A stretch of 64,000 bases of DNA, taken from positions 54,964,159 to 55,028,158 of the forward strand of contig OX439004.1 in the NCBI GenBank assembly GCA_949316495.1, in the 5' to 3' direction. Shown here in pieces: positions 23,352 through 37,857 of this stretch. The notes below the pieces were generated by a model. That model was not told the DNA's origin. It saw only the letters and a program-made list of their open reading frames with translations, and ran no database searches. Source of the DNA: Amphiduros pacificus (Eukaryota; Annelida; Polychaeta; Phyllodocida; Hesionidae). The position numbers were made by a program, and so were the translations under genes. Within the stretch, counting starts at the first letter, position 1, and each line of letters opens with the position of its first letter.

Positions 23352-26300
23352 CCAAGTCACCTGGTGACCCGCTGTCTGATGGCACGCCTCCATTCTCCCA
23401 GCCCTGCCTCTCCCTAGTCACCCGATGCCCCGCTGTCTGATGGCACGCCTCCATTCTCCCAGCCCTGCCTCTCCCCGGTCACCTGATGCCCCGCTGTCTG
23501 ACGGCACAACTACATTCTCCCAGCCCTGCCTCTCCCCGGTAACCCAATGCCCCGCTGTCTGATGGCACGCCTCCATTCTCCCAGCCCTGCCTCTCCCCGG
23601 TAACCCAATGCCCCGCTGTCTGATGGCACGCCTCCATTCTCCCAGCCCTGCCTCTCCCCGGTCACCTGATGCCCCGCTGTCTGATGGCACGCCTCCATTC
23701 TCCCAGCCCTGCCTCTCCCCGGTAACCCAATGCCCCGCTGTCTGATGGCACGCCTCCATTCTCCCAGCCCTGCCTCTCCCCGGTCACCTGATGCCCCCTG
23801 TCTGACAGCACGCCTCCATTCTCCCAGCCCTGCCTCTCCCCGGTAACCTGGTGACCCGCTGTCTGATGGCACGCCTTCATTCTCCCAGCCCTGCCTCTCC
23901 CCGGTAACCCAATGCCCCGCTGTCTGATGGCACGCCTCCATTCTCCCAGCCCTGCCTCTCCCCGGTCACCTGATGCCCCGCTGTCTGATGGCACGCCTCC
24001 ATTCTCCCAGCCCTGCCTCTCCCCGGTAACCCAATGCCCCGCTGTCTGATGGCACGCCTCCATTCTCCCAGCCCTGCCTCTCCCCGGTCACCTGATGCCC
24101 CCTGTCTGACAGCACGCCTCCATTCTCCCAGCCCTGCCTCTCCCCGGTAACCCAATGCCCCGCTGTCTGATGGCACGCCTCCATTCTCCCAGCCCTGCCT
24201 CTCCCCGGTAACCCAATGCCCCGCTGTCTGATGGCACGCCTCCATTCTCCCAGCCCTGCCTCTCCCCGGTCACCTGATGCCCCCTGTCTGACAGCACGCC
24301 TCCATTCTCCCAGCCCTGCCTCTCCCCGGTCACCTGATGCCCCGCTGTCTGATGGCACGCCTCCATTCTCCCAGCCCTGCCTCTCCCCGGTAACCCAATG
24401 CCCCGCTGTCTGATGGCACGCCTCCATTCTCCCAGCCCTGCCTCTCCCCGGTCACCTGATGCCCCCTGTCTGACAGCACGCCTCCATTCTCCCAGCCCTG
24501 CCTCTCCCCGGTAACCTGGTGACCCGCTGTCTGATGGCACGCCTTCATTCTCCCAGCCCTGCCTCTCCCCGGTAACCTGATGCCCCGCTGTCTGATGGCA
24601 CGCCTCCATTCTCCCAGCCCTGCCTCTCCCCGGTCACCTGATGCCCCGCTGTCTGGCGGCACGCCTTCATTCTCCCAGCCCTGCCTCTCCCCAGTCACCT
24701 GATGCCCCGCTGTCTGATGGCACGCCTCCATTCTCCCAGCCCTGCCTCTCCCCGGTAACCTGATGCCCCGCTGTCTGATGGCATGCCTCCATTCTCCCCA
24801 GTCACCCGATGCCCCGCTGTCTGATGGCACGCCTTCATTCTCCCAGCCCTGCCTCTCCCCGGTAACCTGGTGACCCGCTGTCTGATGACACGCCTCCATT
24901 CTCCCCAGTCACCCGATGCCCCGCTGTCTGATGGCACGCCTTCATTCTCCCAGCCCTGCCTCTCCCCGGTAACCTGATGCCCCGCTGTCTGATGGCACGC
25001 CTCCATTCTCCCAGCCCTGCCTCTCCCCGGTCACCTGATGCCCCGCTGTCTGATGGCATGCCTCCATTCTCCCAGCCCTGCCTCTCCCCGGTAACCTGAT
25101 GCCCCGCTGTCTGATGGCATGCCTCCATTCTCCCAGCCCTGCCTCTCCCCGGTCACCCGATGCCCCGCTGTCTGATGGCACGCCTCCATTCTCCCAGCCC
25201 TGCCTCTCCCCGGTCACCTGATGCCCCGCTGTCTGACGGCACACCTCCATTCTCCCAGCCCTGCCTCTCCCCAGTCACCCGATGCCCCGCTGTCTGATGG
25301 CACGCCTCCATTCTCCCAGCCCTGCCTCTCCCCAGTCACCCGATGCCCCGCTGTCTGATGGCATGCCTCCATTCTCCCAGCCCTGCCTCTCCCCGGTCAC
25401 CCGATGCCCCGCTGTCTGATGGCACGCCTCCATTCTCCCAGCCCTGCCTCTCCCCGGTAACCTGATGCCCCGCTGTCTGATGGCATGCCTCCATTCTCCC
25501 AGCCCTGCCTCTCCCCGGTAACCTGGTGCCCCGCTGTCTGATGGCATGCCTCCATTCTCCCAGCCCTGCCTCTCCCCGGTAACCTGATGCCCCGCTGTCT
25601 GATGGCATGCCTCCATTCTCCCAGCCCTGCCTCTCCCCGGTAACCTGATGCCCCGCTGTCTGATGGCATGCCTCCATTCTCCCAGCCCTGCCTCTCCCCG
25701 GTCACCCGATGCCCCGCTGTCTGATGGCACGCCTCCATTCTCCCAGCCCTGCCTCTCCCCGGTCACCCGATGCCCCGCTGTCTGATGGCACGCCTCCATT
25801 CTCCCAGCCCTGCCTCTCCCCGGTCACCTGATGCCCCGCTGTCTGACGGCACACCTCCATTCTCCCAGCCCTGCCTCTCCCCAGTCACCCGATGCCCCGC
25901 TGTCTGATGGCACGCCTCCATTCTCCCAGCCCTGCCTCTCCCCAGTCACCCGATGCCCCGCTGTCTGATGGCATGCCTCCATTCTCCCAGCCCTGCCTCT
26001 CCCCGGTCACCCGATGCCCCGCTGTCTGATGGCACGCCTCCATTCTCCCAGCCCTGCCTCTCCCCGGTCACCCGATGCCCCGCTGTCTGATGGCACGCCT
26101 CCATTCTCCCAGCCCTGCCTCTCCCCAGTCACCCGATGCCCCGCTGTCTGATGGCACGCCTCCATTCTCCCAGCCCTGCCTCTCCCCGGTCACCCGATGC
26201 CCCGCTGTCTGATGGCACGCCTCCATTCTCCCAGCCCTGCCTCTCCCCGGTCACCCGATGCCCCGCTGTCTGATGGCACGCCTCCATTCTCCCAGCCCTG

Positions 26301-27012
26301 CCTCTCCCCAGTCACCCGATGCCCCGCTGTCTGATGGCACGCCTCCATTCTCCCAGCCCTGCCTCTCCCCGGTCACCCGATGCCCCGCTGTCTGATGGCA
26401 AGCCTCCATTCTCCCAGCCCTGCCTCTCCCCGGTCACCCGATGCCCCGCTGTCTGATGGCACGCCTCCATTCTCCCAGCCCTGCCTCTCCCCGGTCACCC
26501 GATGCCCCGCTGTCTGATGGCAAGCCTCCATTCTCCCAGCCCTGCCTCTCCCCGGTCACCTGGTGACCCGCTGTCTGATGGCACGCCTCCATTCTCCCAG
26601 CCCTGCCTCTCCCCGGTCACCCGATGCCCCGCTGTCTGATGGCACGCCTCCATTCTCCCAGCCCTGCCTCTCCCCGGTCACCCGATGCCCCGCTGTCTGA
26701 TGGCAAGCCTCCATTCTCCCAGCCCTGCCTCTCCCCGGTCACCCGATGCCCCGCTGTCTGATGGCAAGCCTCCATTCTCCCAGCCCTGTCTCTCCCCGGT
26801 CACTTGATGCCTCACTGTCTGACGGCACACCTCCATTCTCCCCGGTCACCCGATGCCCCGCTGTCTGATGGCACACCTCCATTCTCCCAGCCCTGTCTCT
26901 CCCTGGTCACCCGATGCCCCGCTGTCTGATGGCACACCTCCATTCTCCCAGCCCTGCCTCTCCCTGGTTACCCGATGCCCCGCTGTCTGACGGCACAACT
27001 ACATTCTCCCAG
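23352..27012. repeat. GC-rich minisatellite, 61-bp unit, about 60 copies
   Basis: The unit is GGTCACCCGATGCCCCGCTG followed by TCTGATGGCACGCCTCCATT and CTCCCAGCCCTGCCTCTCCC, 61 bp. A shortened variant (CCCCCTGTCTGACAGCACG) recurs near 23796, 24097, 24279 and 24462; the last spacings of about 182 bp are three units. A block near 25211 reappears 610 bp (10 units) later near 25821. The plus strand is strongly C-rich. Minus-strand frames of 90-190 codons follow from the unit and are not genes. Confidence 0.97.
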
Positions 27013-27546
27013 TCTTGGTGCTGCATGATGTGTCAGCATCGCCTTATGTTAGAGGCAGGAGATTATTTAAGGCCAAATTTATGATTTCAGTCTGTTCTGT
27101 TTTTGTTTCATTTCATTTCTTCTTTAAACATATTAAATTTGAACGGTTTAACTAAAATATGATGTGAGGACATGAAAATGTGTCATTAGGCACTCAAAAG
27201 ACAAAGGCTTCAGGCGAACGTAGATCACCTAGTAAATCTGGCGATTTTACATAAACTTGCATGAATAAACAACATACTTTAGCTGGTGGGCTGTTGTTTC
27301 ATCGTAGACCAAAGATCGTTCATTTCCTCAACCCCAAGGAAACATTTCCTTGCTGCTCAGAGATGCACTTTAGTAGTGGCATACGATGACTGATTAACTG
27401 CCTCAGTCAGGCATTGTAACTGGTGCAATACTCGTGTCAGGTCTCTGTCCTCACGTACCAGCCAATCAGGGCCAAAGATCAAGTGAAACATTAATATGAT
27501 GGATGATTTTGAACTATCAGTATAGGATGCCGCGCAGGGTACAATG
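27013..27546. other. No gene seen
   Basis: AT-rich single-copy spacer between two arrays. Confidence 0.45.
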
Positions 27547-28055
27547 TCTAGGCCAATGTCTAGGCCAGTGTCTAGCCCAGTATCGAGGTCAGTGTCTAGG
27601 TCAGTATATAGGTCAGTGTCTAGGCCAATGTCTAGGTCAGTGTCTAGGCAAATGTCTAGGTTAGTGTCTAGGCCAGTGTCTAGGCCAATGTCTAGGTCAG
27701 TGTCTAGGTCAGTATCTAAGCCAGTGTCTAGGCCAGTGTCTAGGCCAGTGTCTAGGTCAGTGTCTAGGTCAGTATCTAAGCCAGTGTCTAGGCCAGTGTC
27801 TAGGCCAATGTCTAGGTCAGTGTCTAGGTCAGTATCTAAGCCAGTGTCTAGGTCAATGTCTAGGCCAGTGTCTAGGCCAGTGTCTAGGCCAATGTCTAGG
27901 TCAGTGTCTAGGTCAGTATCTAAGCCAGTGTCTAGGTCAATGTCTAGGTCAGTATCTTGGTCAGTGTCTAGGCCAGTGTCTAGGTCAGTGTCTAGGTCAG
28001 TATCTAGGTCAGTGTCTAGGTCAATGTCTAGGTCAATGTCTAGGTCAGTGTCTAT
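27547..28055. repeat. Minisatellite, 12-bp unit, about 42 copies
   Basis: TCTAGGTCAGTG and TCTAGGCCAGTG alternate every 12 bp. Longer blocks such as TCAGTATCTAAGCCAGTG recur at 60-72-bp intervals. The frame on the plus strand gives a Ser/Arg/Val/Pro repeat of 4 residues over 189 codons. This superficially resembles an RS domain but is explained by the repeat. Confidence 0.94.
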
Positions 28056-29873
28056 CAGAGATCATTGTCTGGTTATCAATAGGACAAACATCAGTCCTAT
28101 TGTACTGACTTAAATATGAATGAGTCGTGTTCCGGGAAGAATGTTATGATTGCACATGATATATCCATGTCAAGGGCACTCGACCATTGAGGGACCACAT
28201 TACTTCGTGCATATATGCCTTCAGAGCATTTCCTCTCTATACCTGTGTCTCGTGTATTGTGTAGATTCGAGTAGGTTGACAACCAGGCCTTGGCACCGTT
28301 CATGGCGGCAGTACCTTGATACCAATGCATGTGGTAATGGTAGATTAGCCTCTCTGGAGCGCTACCCACCACGCTTCCCATCCTAGTGGTATTAGTCTCA
28401 ATGAGGATATGGAGACACGATATGACATTCATTCATTTGACTTGATCCACGTATAAAAGATAATCACACATTTATACAAACCCCTATTTCAATCACATTG
28501 ATCCCCTTCTTGGATTAATAAATGTGGGCAGACCATATTGAACGGTGCATTATGCCTGGCCAGGATATGCCCTTTGGTTCACAGATGGGACACCCCAGTG
28601 TAGAGGACCGCGGCGAGGTCATAGCGGACGGTGTAAGGTCAGCAGAATACATTCCTGGTATGCAAACATTGCATATGGCGGGTGATTTAGAGGTCGTAAA
28701 AGGTCATTGGGACTGCAGTGATTTACATGGCTTCTCTGGTATACTCAATCTACACTCTCTATCTACAAGCCCACTTCCGGTCATGACTTGGGAACATATT
28801 TCCTATATCAAATCTGAACGAAAGTAAGAATCTGAAACCTTCAGGATGGCGCTCTTTGGAGGTTTATTAATCAAAGTATAGCTCAGTATATATGTTTGCC
28901 AATCTGCTAATATATACTCTGTAGTCATCAACCACAGAGTATACATGGAGAGTGCACTACACTATAGACACAGCCGATCTGCTGATATACCTCCCCCAGA
29001 CATGGAGAGTGCACTACACTATAGACACAGCAATATTAAGATATATCATTAATGTTTTGAATTCCTCCCTAGAGTACTAAATATATAAATGGACATTAGA
29101 AAAATGCCAGATATGATTGTACAGAGGTCTAAATATAATTGAATGTACATATTATGGCCCAGCTTCCGGGAAGTCGATGTGACCCAAGGGGTAATGTCTG
29201 GTGGGGTAATATGGAGGGTTGCATTGAAATAAGTTGGAGTGGACGATAAATAGTTGAATCCTCTCTGAACCTTTCAACATTTATTTCACATTTTCATAAA
29301 TTCTCCAGAAAGTACTCGTCTTCTCCATTCATGTTAAGGCGAAATTTAGATCCACACCTTAATGTTGTAGTCACCCAGGCACCAGACCTCCTAGGAACAT
29401 TATGTGCACTACTTAGCAAATAATGGTATGGTTTGGCTACTTATGCAATGTGATAATTATTATTTGCAGGTAGAAATATTGCCATGTGCCATGACCATTG
29501 TATACTAGAGCATACTGTGTATCTCATCAGGAAATCTATTAGTACATATTATGGCCCAGAGTTGTGCCCATGATTAGCTATAGGAGGACCCCGCAGATTG
29601 TCCACAGCTTATACCCCACTATGATAGCCCCCTGTGTATCTCAGAATGAATAACTTATACATCCACACTCATGAATATTCAATGAGGCCCCGTGTCATGG
29701 GTTATCTGGGTAACTGTATTGCTAATCAGAGCTAACAGTGTTCCCATTAATAATTTATGAATCACATTTTCAGCAATATTCTTTACAAATCCCTACCCCT
29801 GAGTAGAACAGATATGTGTCCTATCGTATGGCATTGTTCCATGTTAAGGCATTCCCAAGTATACGAAGACACC
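28056..29873. other. Single-copy region with a small duplication and hairpin
   Basis: ACATGGAGAGTGCACTACAC and the following 12 bp occur at 28943-28974 and again at 29000-29031. A 9-bp inverted repeat TATACTCTG/CAGAGTATA (28913-28943, 13-nt loop) overlaps the first copy. A 101-codon plus frame at 28522-28827 has no recognised domain. No gene is called. Confidence 0.4.
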
Positions 29874-29976
29874 CAACCCTCAATTATACGATGAACCCCA
29901 ACAATCAATTATACGATGAACCCCAACAATCAATTATACAATGAACCCCAATAATTAATTATACCATGAACCCCAA
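29874..29976. repeat. Tandem repeat, 25-bp unit, about 4 copies
   Basis: CAATTATACGATGAACCCCA plus ACAAT repeats every 25 bp with a few changes in the last copy. Confidence 0.88.
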
Positions 29977-31080
29977 AGTCTAAAATTCTGCATAATTATT
30001 CTTGCGACATGAGCTACAAAATTGAGAACACACAGTACATATTAGCAGATAAAAAAGCTTTACTGTGTGTGGTGTCTCACTTCTGACTGGAAAAGACATT
30101 TCTGACGTTTACCTGGAGAGCGTGCTATATACACCCAGGATCTGCTACGGAGAGTGGCGCCTGGAGAGAATCACAAAGAAAGGCGTGTCTCAGATTTGTC
30201 AAATATTCAATCAATATATTTTAGCTATTCCCATAATCTTTTTGTACATATTTCTCAAGACGATAATTTTATGGACTTTAGTGTAAAATCTAAACTCAGG
30301 TCCCTCATCAACACACCTGGAAAGGTCTTGATGGAGTCAGACAATTCCTGACTATTTCCTTGTTTTACCAATGAGAAAATGATTATGATTTATTCAATTC
30401 ATAAAAGATTATTGAATCTTGTTTTATCAAAACAAACAGTCAGAAACGCCGTATTTCCCTCAGCAGGATCTGGTCAATGTGAAACATATATCTTATTGAA
30501 GCTTATGTGTATTGTGTGACAGGTTTCTTTCCAGATACATCAGAATAAACTTAAGCTGCATGAATACAATTAAAAACATCTTTTTTAAAATTCACTTAAT
30601 TCCTATTTAGAGATTATATATTACAGAATATAATTTCCCTTTAGTATTAAGAATCATGACTAAGTTCCACTTTCTAAAACCTTAATTATTTATTCTATAT
30701 GTTTCTTTAACAGTGAAATAGAAGTGTCTTAAATATGAAATGTAGAATATAAATGCACTGTTACTCAGATTACTCCCATTGCTAGTTAACTAATATGTTA
30801 CATTGAAAATCTGCAACGTATTTTCCCACAAACAGCTCAACAAAATCCCACTATATACTCTTACAGCACGAGACAAAGAACATACAAATATTCTACCAGG
30901 ACAGGATATATATTAGTCCCTCTGGTCTCATGACAAAGTAAAGCTGCCAAACCTTTACACCTCCCAGGTATTAACTTTCACACCTCTATGGTATTAAGCA
31001 TTCCTTCATATCGCCTGTGGGCATTTAGAACTGTTTGTGTCTCCTCTCTATGTATCCCCCGTGAGAAGGAATAAATGAGA
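29977..31080. other. No gene seen
   Basis: AT-rich single-copy DNA with no exon or RNA gene recognised. Confidence 0.45.
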
Positions 31081-31454
31081 GGGAAAGGGCTGAGGGAGAA
31101 GGAAGGGGCCGGGGGAGAAGGAAAGGGCTGAGGGAGAAGGAAAGGGCTGAGGAAGAAGGAAAGGGCTGAGGGAGAAGGAAAGGGCTGAGGGAGAAGGAAA
31201 GGGCTGAGGGAGAAGGAAAGGGCTGAGGGAGAAGGAAAGGGCTGAGGAAGAAGGAAAGGGCTGAGGGAGAAGGAAAGGGCTGAGAGAGAAGGAAAGGGCT
31301 GAGGGAGAAGGAATGGGCTGAGGGAGAAGGAAAGGGCTGAGGAAGAAGGAAAGGGCTGAGGGAGAAGGAAAGGGCTGAGGAAGAAGGAAAGGGCCGAGGG
31401 AGAAGGAAAGGGCTGAGGAAGAAGGGAAGGGCTGACGGAGAAGAAAAGGGCTGA
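31081..31454. repeat. Polypurine minisatellite, 19-bp unit, about 19 copies
   Basis: GGGCTGAGGGAGAAGGAAA repeats every 19 bp. The plus strand is nearly all purine apart from one CT per unit. The minus strand is open for 161 codons in a Ser/Pro/Leu/Phe-rich repeat produced by the unit. The purine bias makes intramolecular triplex (H-DNA) formation possible. Confidence 0.94.
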
Positions 31455-31554
31455 ATGAGACATGGACGTCAGTATAGTTTTTGTGCCATCATTGTTTCTT
31501 AGAACATTAGCATAATACAGTCATGACATATATTTGTGTATACAGTAATAAATA

Positions 31555-31585
31555 TATGTTATAATATAGAATATATTATAACATA
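31555..31585. repeat. Perfect 14-bp inverted repeat, 3-nt loop
   Basis: TATGTTATAATATA, loop GAA, then TATATTATAACATA. A further TACAG/CTGTA pair lies outside the stem on an asymmetric bulge. It is AT-only at its core, so cruciform extrusion is plausible. Confidence 0.8.
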
Positions 31586-31959
31586 CTGTATACTTTATTG
31601 ATCAGAGACGACGAGGGCTAATGTCAGTTATTTGTGTTGATGTTTTCGATTCGTACTCTTGTCATCTTAGATTCAGAGCGGGTTGTCAGTGTGTGTGTAT
31701 TGTTTACTTGTAGCTCACTGCACGTGCTAGTCAATGATGTCTATGATTTACGGTAGCTTCAAAATGATGAGAAAATTTAAATATCATTTTCAAAAAGGAA
31801 ACTGTATACAAATTCTTTTAAAAAAAGAATTTCTTGTTATTTCATAGATTTCATGTGATTTCGGTGGAGATCAGCACATCTTGGCTCTGACTATACATAA
31901 TCAGTGTGACTGTGCAGAAACATCTTAATATTGCCCAGTGAAGCATTCAGACGAAGCCA

Positions 31960-32027
31960 GAATGTGGTCAACTCACATCAGAATGTGGTCAAATCACATC
32001 AGAATGTGGTCAAATCACATCAGAATA
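31960..32027. repeat. Tandem repeat, 21-bp unit, about 3 copies
   Basis: AGAATGTGGTCAAATCACAT plus C repeats every 21 bp. Confidence 0.85.
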
Positions 32028-32267
32028 CATCACAGCATTGGCAGGCCGACGCCAAAATTACGCAAAATATCTGCTTGATATTGAATAGATTTAATTATTA
32101 CGCAATCGCTTGTCGATAAACATTTGGAAGATAAACATTTGGAAGATGGCATAGTGGTGATTCAATGGATTCATACTCTGAAATCCTGTGTCACCGTTAT
32201 GAATTATTCAGGCATCCTGTTTGGATGTGTGGCACAAGCTTTTATATGTGTGTGTTGGGACACAGGC

Positions 32268-34800
<2,533 letters not shown>

Positions 34801-35290
34801 TAGTCCAGCTATATCAGTCCCGAATCGTGCACTTTGTGTTAAAAGCGTGAAATTTGGCACAGGAGTAGCTTAGGGGTTACTAATAAGATATCAAGCGAGA
34901 GCCACGTTGAGTGGTCCCGTTTAAGGTCTTTTTCAAGATGGCCGCCTCACGACCTCTTAAAATGACCTAAAATTGATGTAATTTTTTTTTCTTCAGCTGT
35001 ATGACACTTTAAAACTCACATGAGTAATGAAATTGTACCACTAGTCATAAATGTAACATTTAGAATTTTTTGGGGGAAATTATTTACCAATCATGGGTCA
35101 TTTTCAAGATGGCCGACTCACGACCTGTAAAAATGACCCAAAATGCGTGTACATTTTTTTCCTCAGTTTTTGCGCAATGTAAACTGACAAGGGTTGCCAA
35201 ATTGCACCACTACACATAAAAAGAAAATTTAGAACAATATTTTTCATGAAATATTGACCCATTATGGGTCATTTTACATAATGGTTACTT
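34801..35290 (+). repeat. Left inverted-repeat arm with about 171-bp subterminal repeats
   Basis: The outer 325 bp match the reverse complement of 37858-38182. Inside it a unit starting AGGTC/GGGTCA.TTTTCAAGATGGCCG recurs at about 34923 and 35095, with a partial third start at about 35265, a period of about 171 bp. The left arm has one more unit than the right. Repeated subterminal motifs are typical of transposase-binding regions in large DNA transposons. Confidence 0.85.
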
Positions 35291-35757
35291 TCAATGGCAG
35301 GGTAACTTTAACATAAAAGAGAAACAGTCCGTTTTGTAATGTTTACTTTTTTCTTTAATGGACAACATGTTTAAATTAGACAACTTGATTGAACTATATT
35401 AACTTTCTTGTGTATTGCCATTAGGTCATTATGGGCCATTTAGGAACATACAGTCGTCTTACCATTATCTTACAATAAGTAATACAAAAGCATTGTACAG
35501 AGTCATGGTTTTATATACATGCTTCTGATATACCATAAACATAAAATCATCATTGAAGAAAAGCAAGGTTGTCAGTAATGATCATGCGTGTATATAAAAC
35601 AGTTATAGAAATTGCCAATTGTGTTGGGAACATGCAACGATAAAACAATGGGCACTGATTATCTCAAATCATTTCAATGAATCATTTTACAGTCAATATG
35701 ATTTTAATGTAGTGATTCATTTAAGTACAATATCAAATTGTCCAGAGCTGCACAGTT

Positions 35758-37253
35758 CTATGATGTTTGGCTGCCACACAGCCCTTTGCAGTAGCAAAGT
35801 GGTGTGCATTTCAGCTGAACCTTATGGCACTTGCAATTCCTCAGGCATCCTTTCTTGCAACCACACTTCGTGAGTTCTAAGCAGGCAGCTGAGGCCTGCG
35901 GCAAAACTGACCATAGCGGCATCCATGTATGTTTGTCGTTTTCAATTTCTAGTTTCCACCCCCATTCACTTGCACTTGGGATCTCTGGCAGTGTCTCCAG
36001 GGCTTGACCCCATATGTGGCCTGCCTGGAGCACAGCCCTGCGTACATGCTGGAGACATGCTCCTGAGGTGAAGGGAATGCTGAACATGTCTTTTCCTTTC
36101 CTGGTGAACATGTCAATCCGGGCATCTGTGAGGGAAGCCTCTGTACTGCCAATGTCATACATGACTATGACAAACCTCTCAAGGTTTGTGATTGTTTGGG
36201 TGTCTAATGTGTCCACAGGGGATGAGAGAGACTTACATTCCAAATACATTCCAAGAAATACATTCCAAGTGTCCCAGGCAGTAACTTTTCCCTTTCCGTG
36301 GATACTTGAAGTTGTGTCGCATCCTGTGAAGGCATGGAAGAACAGAATTCCAGTAGCCTTGTCCTCCCCAAGTGCATTGTACAGATCATGGATGGGGAAA
36401 TACCACAAACCTGAACCTTTTCCATATGAAATCCACAGTTACAGAATGTTGAGTCTCTTGAACACAGATACGGCCAGAACTATAAGATCTGTGTCTGATC
36501 CTTTGATCAGTATTTTCTGGGAGCCATTCTGTGCTGCATCTAATGCATGGACAAACATTCGAGTATCAGCCTCCTCATGACTGCATGGTGCCAGAGATTC
36601 CATGTCTTCTGCCACTCCATTTGTGATCACACTGTCCTCTAGTGTACTATACACTTGTTTGCCATCCACATGGGGGATGTCCTTGATGCACTTTGACAGG
36701 TACTGATACAGCTCAGATTTGTTCTCACTGACTTTGAGAAAATCTGACATTTTGGGTAATGGTCCATTTGGTGTGACTTTCTGTCTCCTGCCAGTTCCAC
36801 GATTTTCCCTTGTTGATTGTTTCAGGCTGTTTGCTATGTATCTATCCCATACAACATCCACTCTCTGGGTAGACTGCAATATTTTTCTATGTAGGGAACA
36901 AAGACCTTCTGGGCATATTCTTGGAAGGTCTTGGACTCTCCAGTATTAAGCATATGCACAACTGCAGCCCCATCGATCACTACACAATCTGTCTCAGGTT
37001 TGTCAAATGCTACAGTCACAAGTCCCTCCAAGCATCCAGTAACAAGATCACACTTACTTGGGGAAGGGCGTAGTCTCCCCCTGTCTGATATGGTGGGTGG
37101 TGCTGGCTGATTCTCATGCTGGAAAAAGTTCTGCATATCACCACCACGTACTTGTACCACAATGTATAGACGGGAGAATAGATCAAAGTCACTCTTGTAT
37201 GCATCTAGATTCCATTTGGCCTTGGTGATTTCCTTTGGTGCTGGTGATGTCAC
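35758..37253 (-). pseudogene. Degenerate XPG/FEN-like nuclease with CXC tail (transposon-encoded)
   Basis: Minus-strand coding sequence now lies in three overlapping or adjoining frames (36834-37253, 36439-36879, 35758-36408), so it is broken, with about two frame changes. The N-terminal piece has CVVIDGAAVVHML, which fits the first acidic strand of PIN/FEN folds. The middle piece has VVWDRY and then EEADTRMFVHAL and KGSDTDLIVLAVSVF, matching the XPG-I acidic cluster. The last piece has FHAFTGCDTTSSIHGKGK, comparable to the GCDY helix-3-turn-helix of FEN1. It ends with a WGW..W motif and a CXC-type cluster of nine cysteines (CGCKKGC to CKGLCG). I recall similar proteins, longer at the N-terminus, in cnidarian and mollusc genomes. 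Nuclease activity is inferred. The first piece starts abruptly and the usual upstream part is not visible. Confidence 0.75.
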
Positions 37254-37536
37254 AAGTAACCTACTTTAGTAAAGTAGGTCAAGGTGTGCCCCATGGCAGC
37301 ATGTCATCTGTGGCCCTATTTTTGATTTTGATATATTAGATCTAGATGAGATTGGTACATATCATAAATATATTTGTATAAATAAGGTATTCAATAGAAG
37401 ATTACCATTTGTTTTTGGGTAGTATTAGATATCAAAAGTTGATATTTTTATATCCTGTATTCTTCCTTATTAGCGCCACGGGACGCTTAGCTAATTGACA
37501 TATATTGCAATAAATACAATCTACTTGTTCCCCAGA

Positions 37537-37710
37537 GCATGTCAGTTTTAAAAGTTTGTTTCTATCATTTTTGGTTGTCAAGATATAAGCAATTGAAGAT
37601 TTCTTTCTTGCTAATTATAATAACTCGTATTTGAAGGGAAACTTAAAGTTGTGATATCTCAGCAACTAAAAATGATAGAGACAAACTTAAAAAACTGGCA
37701 TATTCAGCAT
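37537..37710. repeat. Internal hairpin inside the long-TIR element
   Basis: CAGTTTTAAAAGTTTGTTTC onwards (37537-37585) reappears as its approximate reverse complement at 37652-37710 (AAATGATAGAGACAAACTTA). About 50-bp arms with several mismatches are separated by about 66 bp. It lies upstream of the nuclease remnant, between it and the right arm. Confidence 0.75.
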
Positions 37711-37857
37711 ACCCACCTCTTCAATATGGGAGGGGCGCAAATTAGGGCAGGGGCATTTATCATGAAGAATACACTAATATAAATAAGGTATATGGCAACA
37801 AGAAAATGTAAAAATATGGGAAAATCATTTTGAGTCATTAAGATAGATTATGAGTCG

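Noticed and set aside
23170-25799. Series of 90-190-codon minus frames beginning MEACHQTAGH
   Set aside because: Frames hop between 61-bp units and end at unit-length variants, as expected for a non-coding array.
27544-28113. RS-domain-like plus frame of 189 codons
   Set aside because: A 12-bp tandem repeat gives the Ser-Arg pattern; no flanking RNA-binding domain.
36014-36580. 188-codon plus frame within the transposon
   Set aside because: Antisense shadow of the nuclease coding region, whose motifs are on the minus strand.
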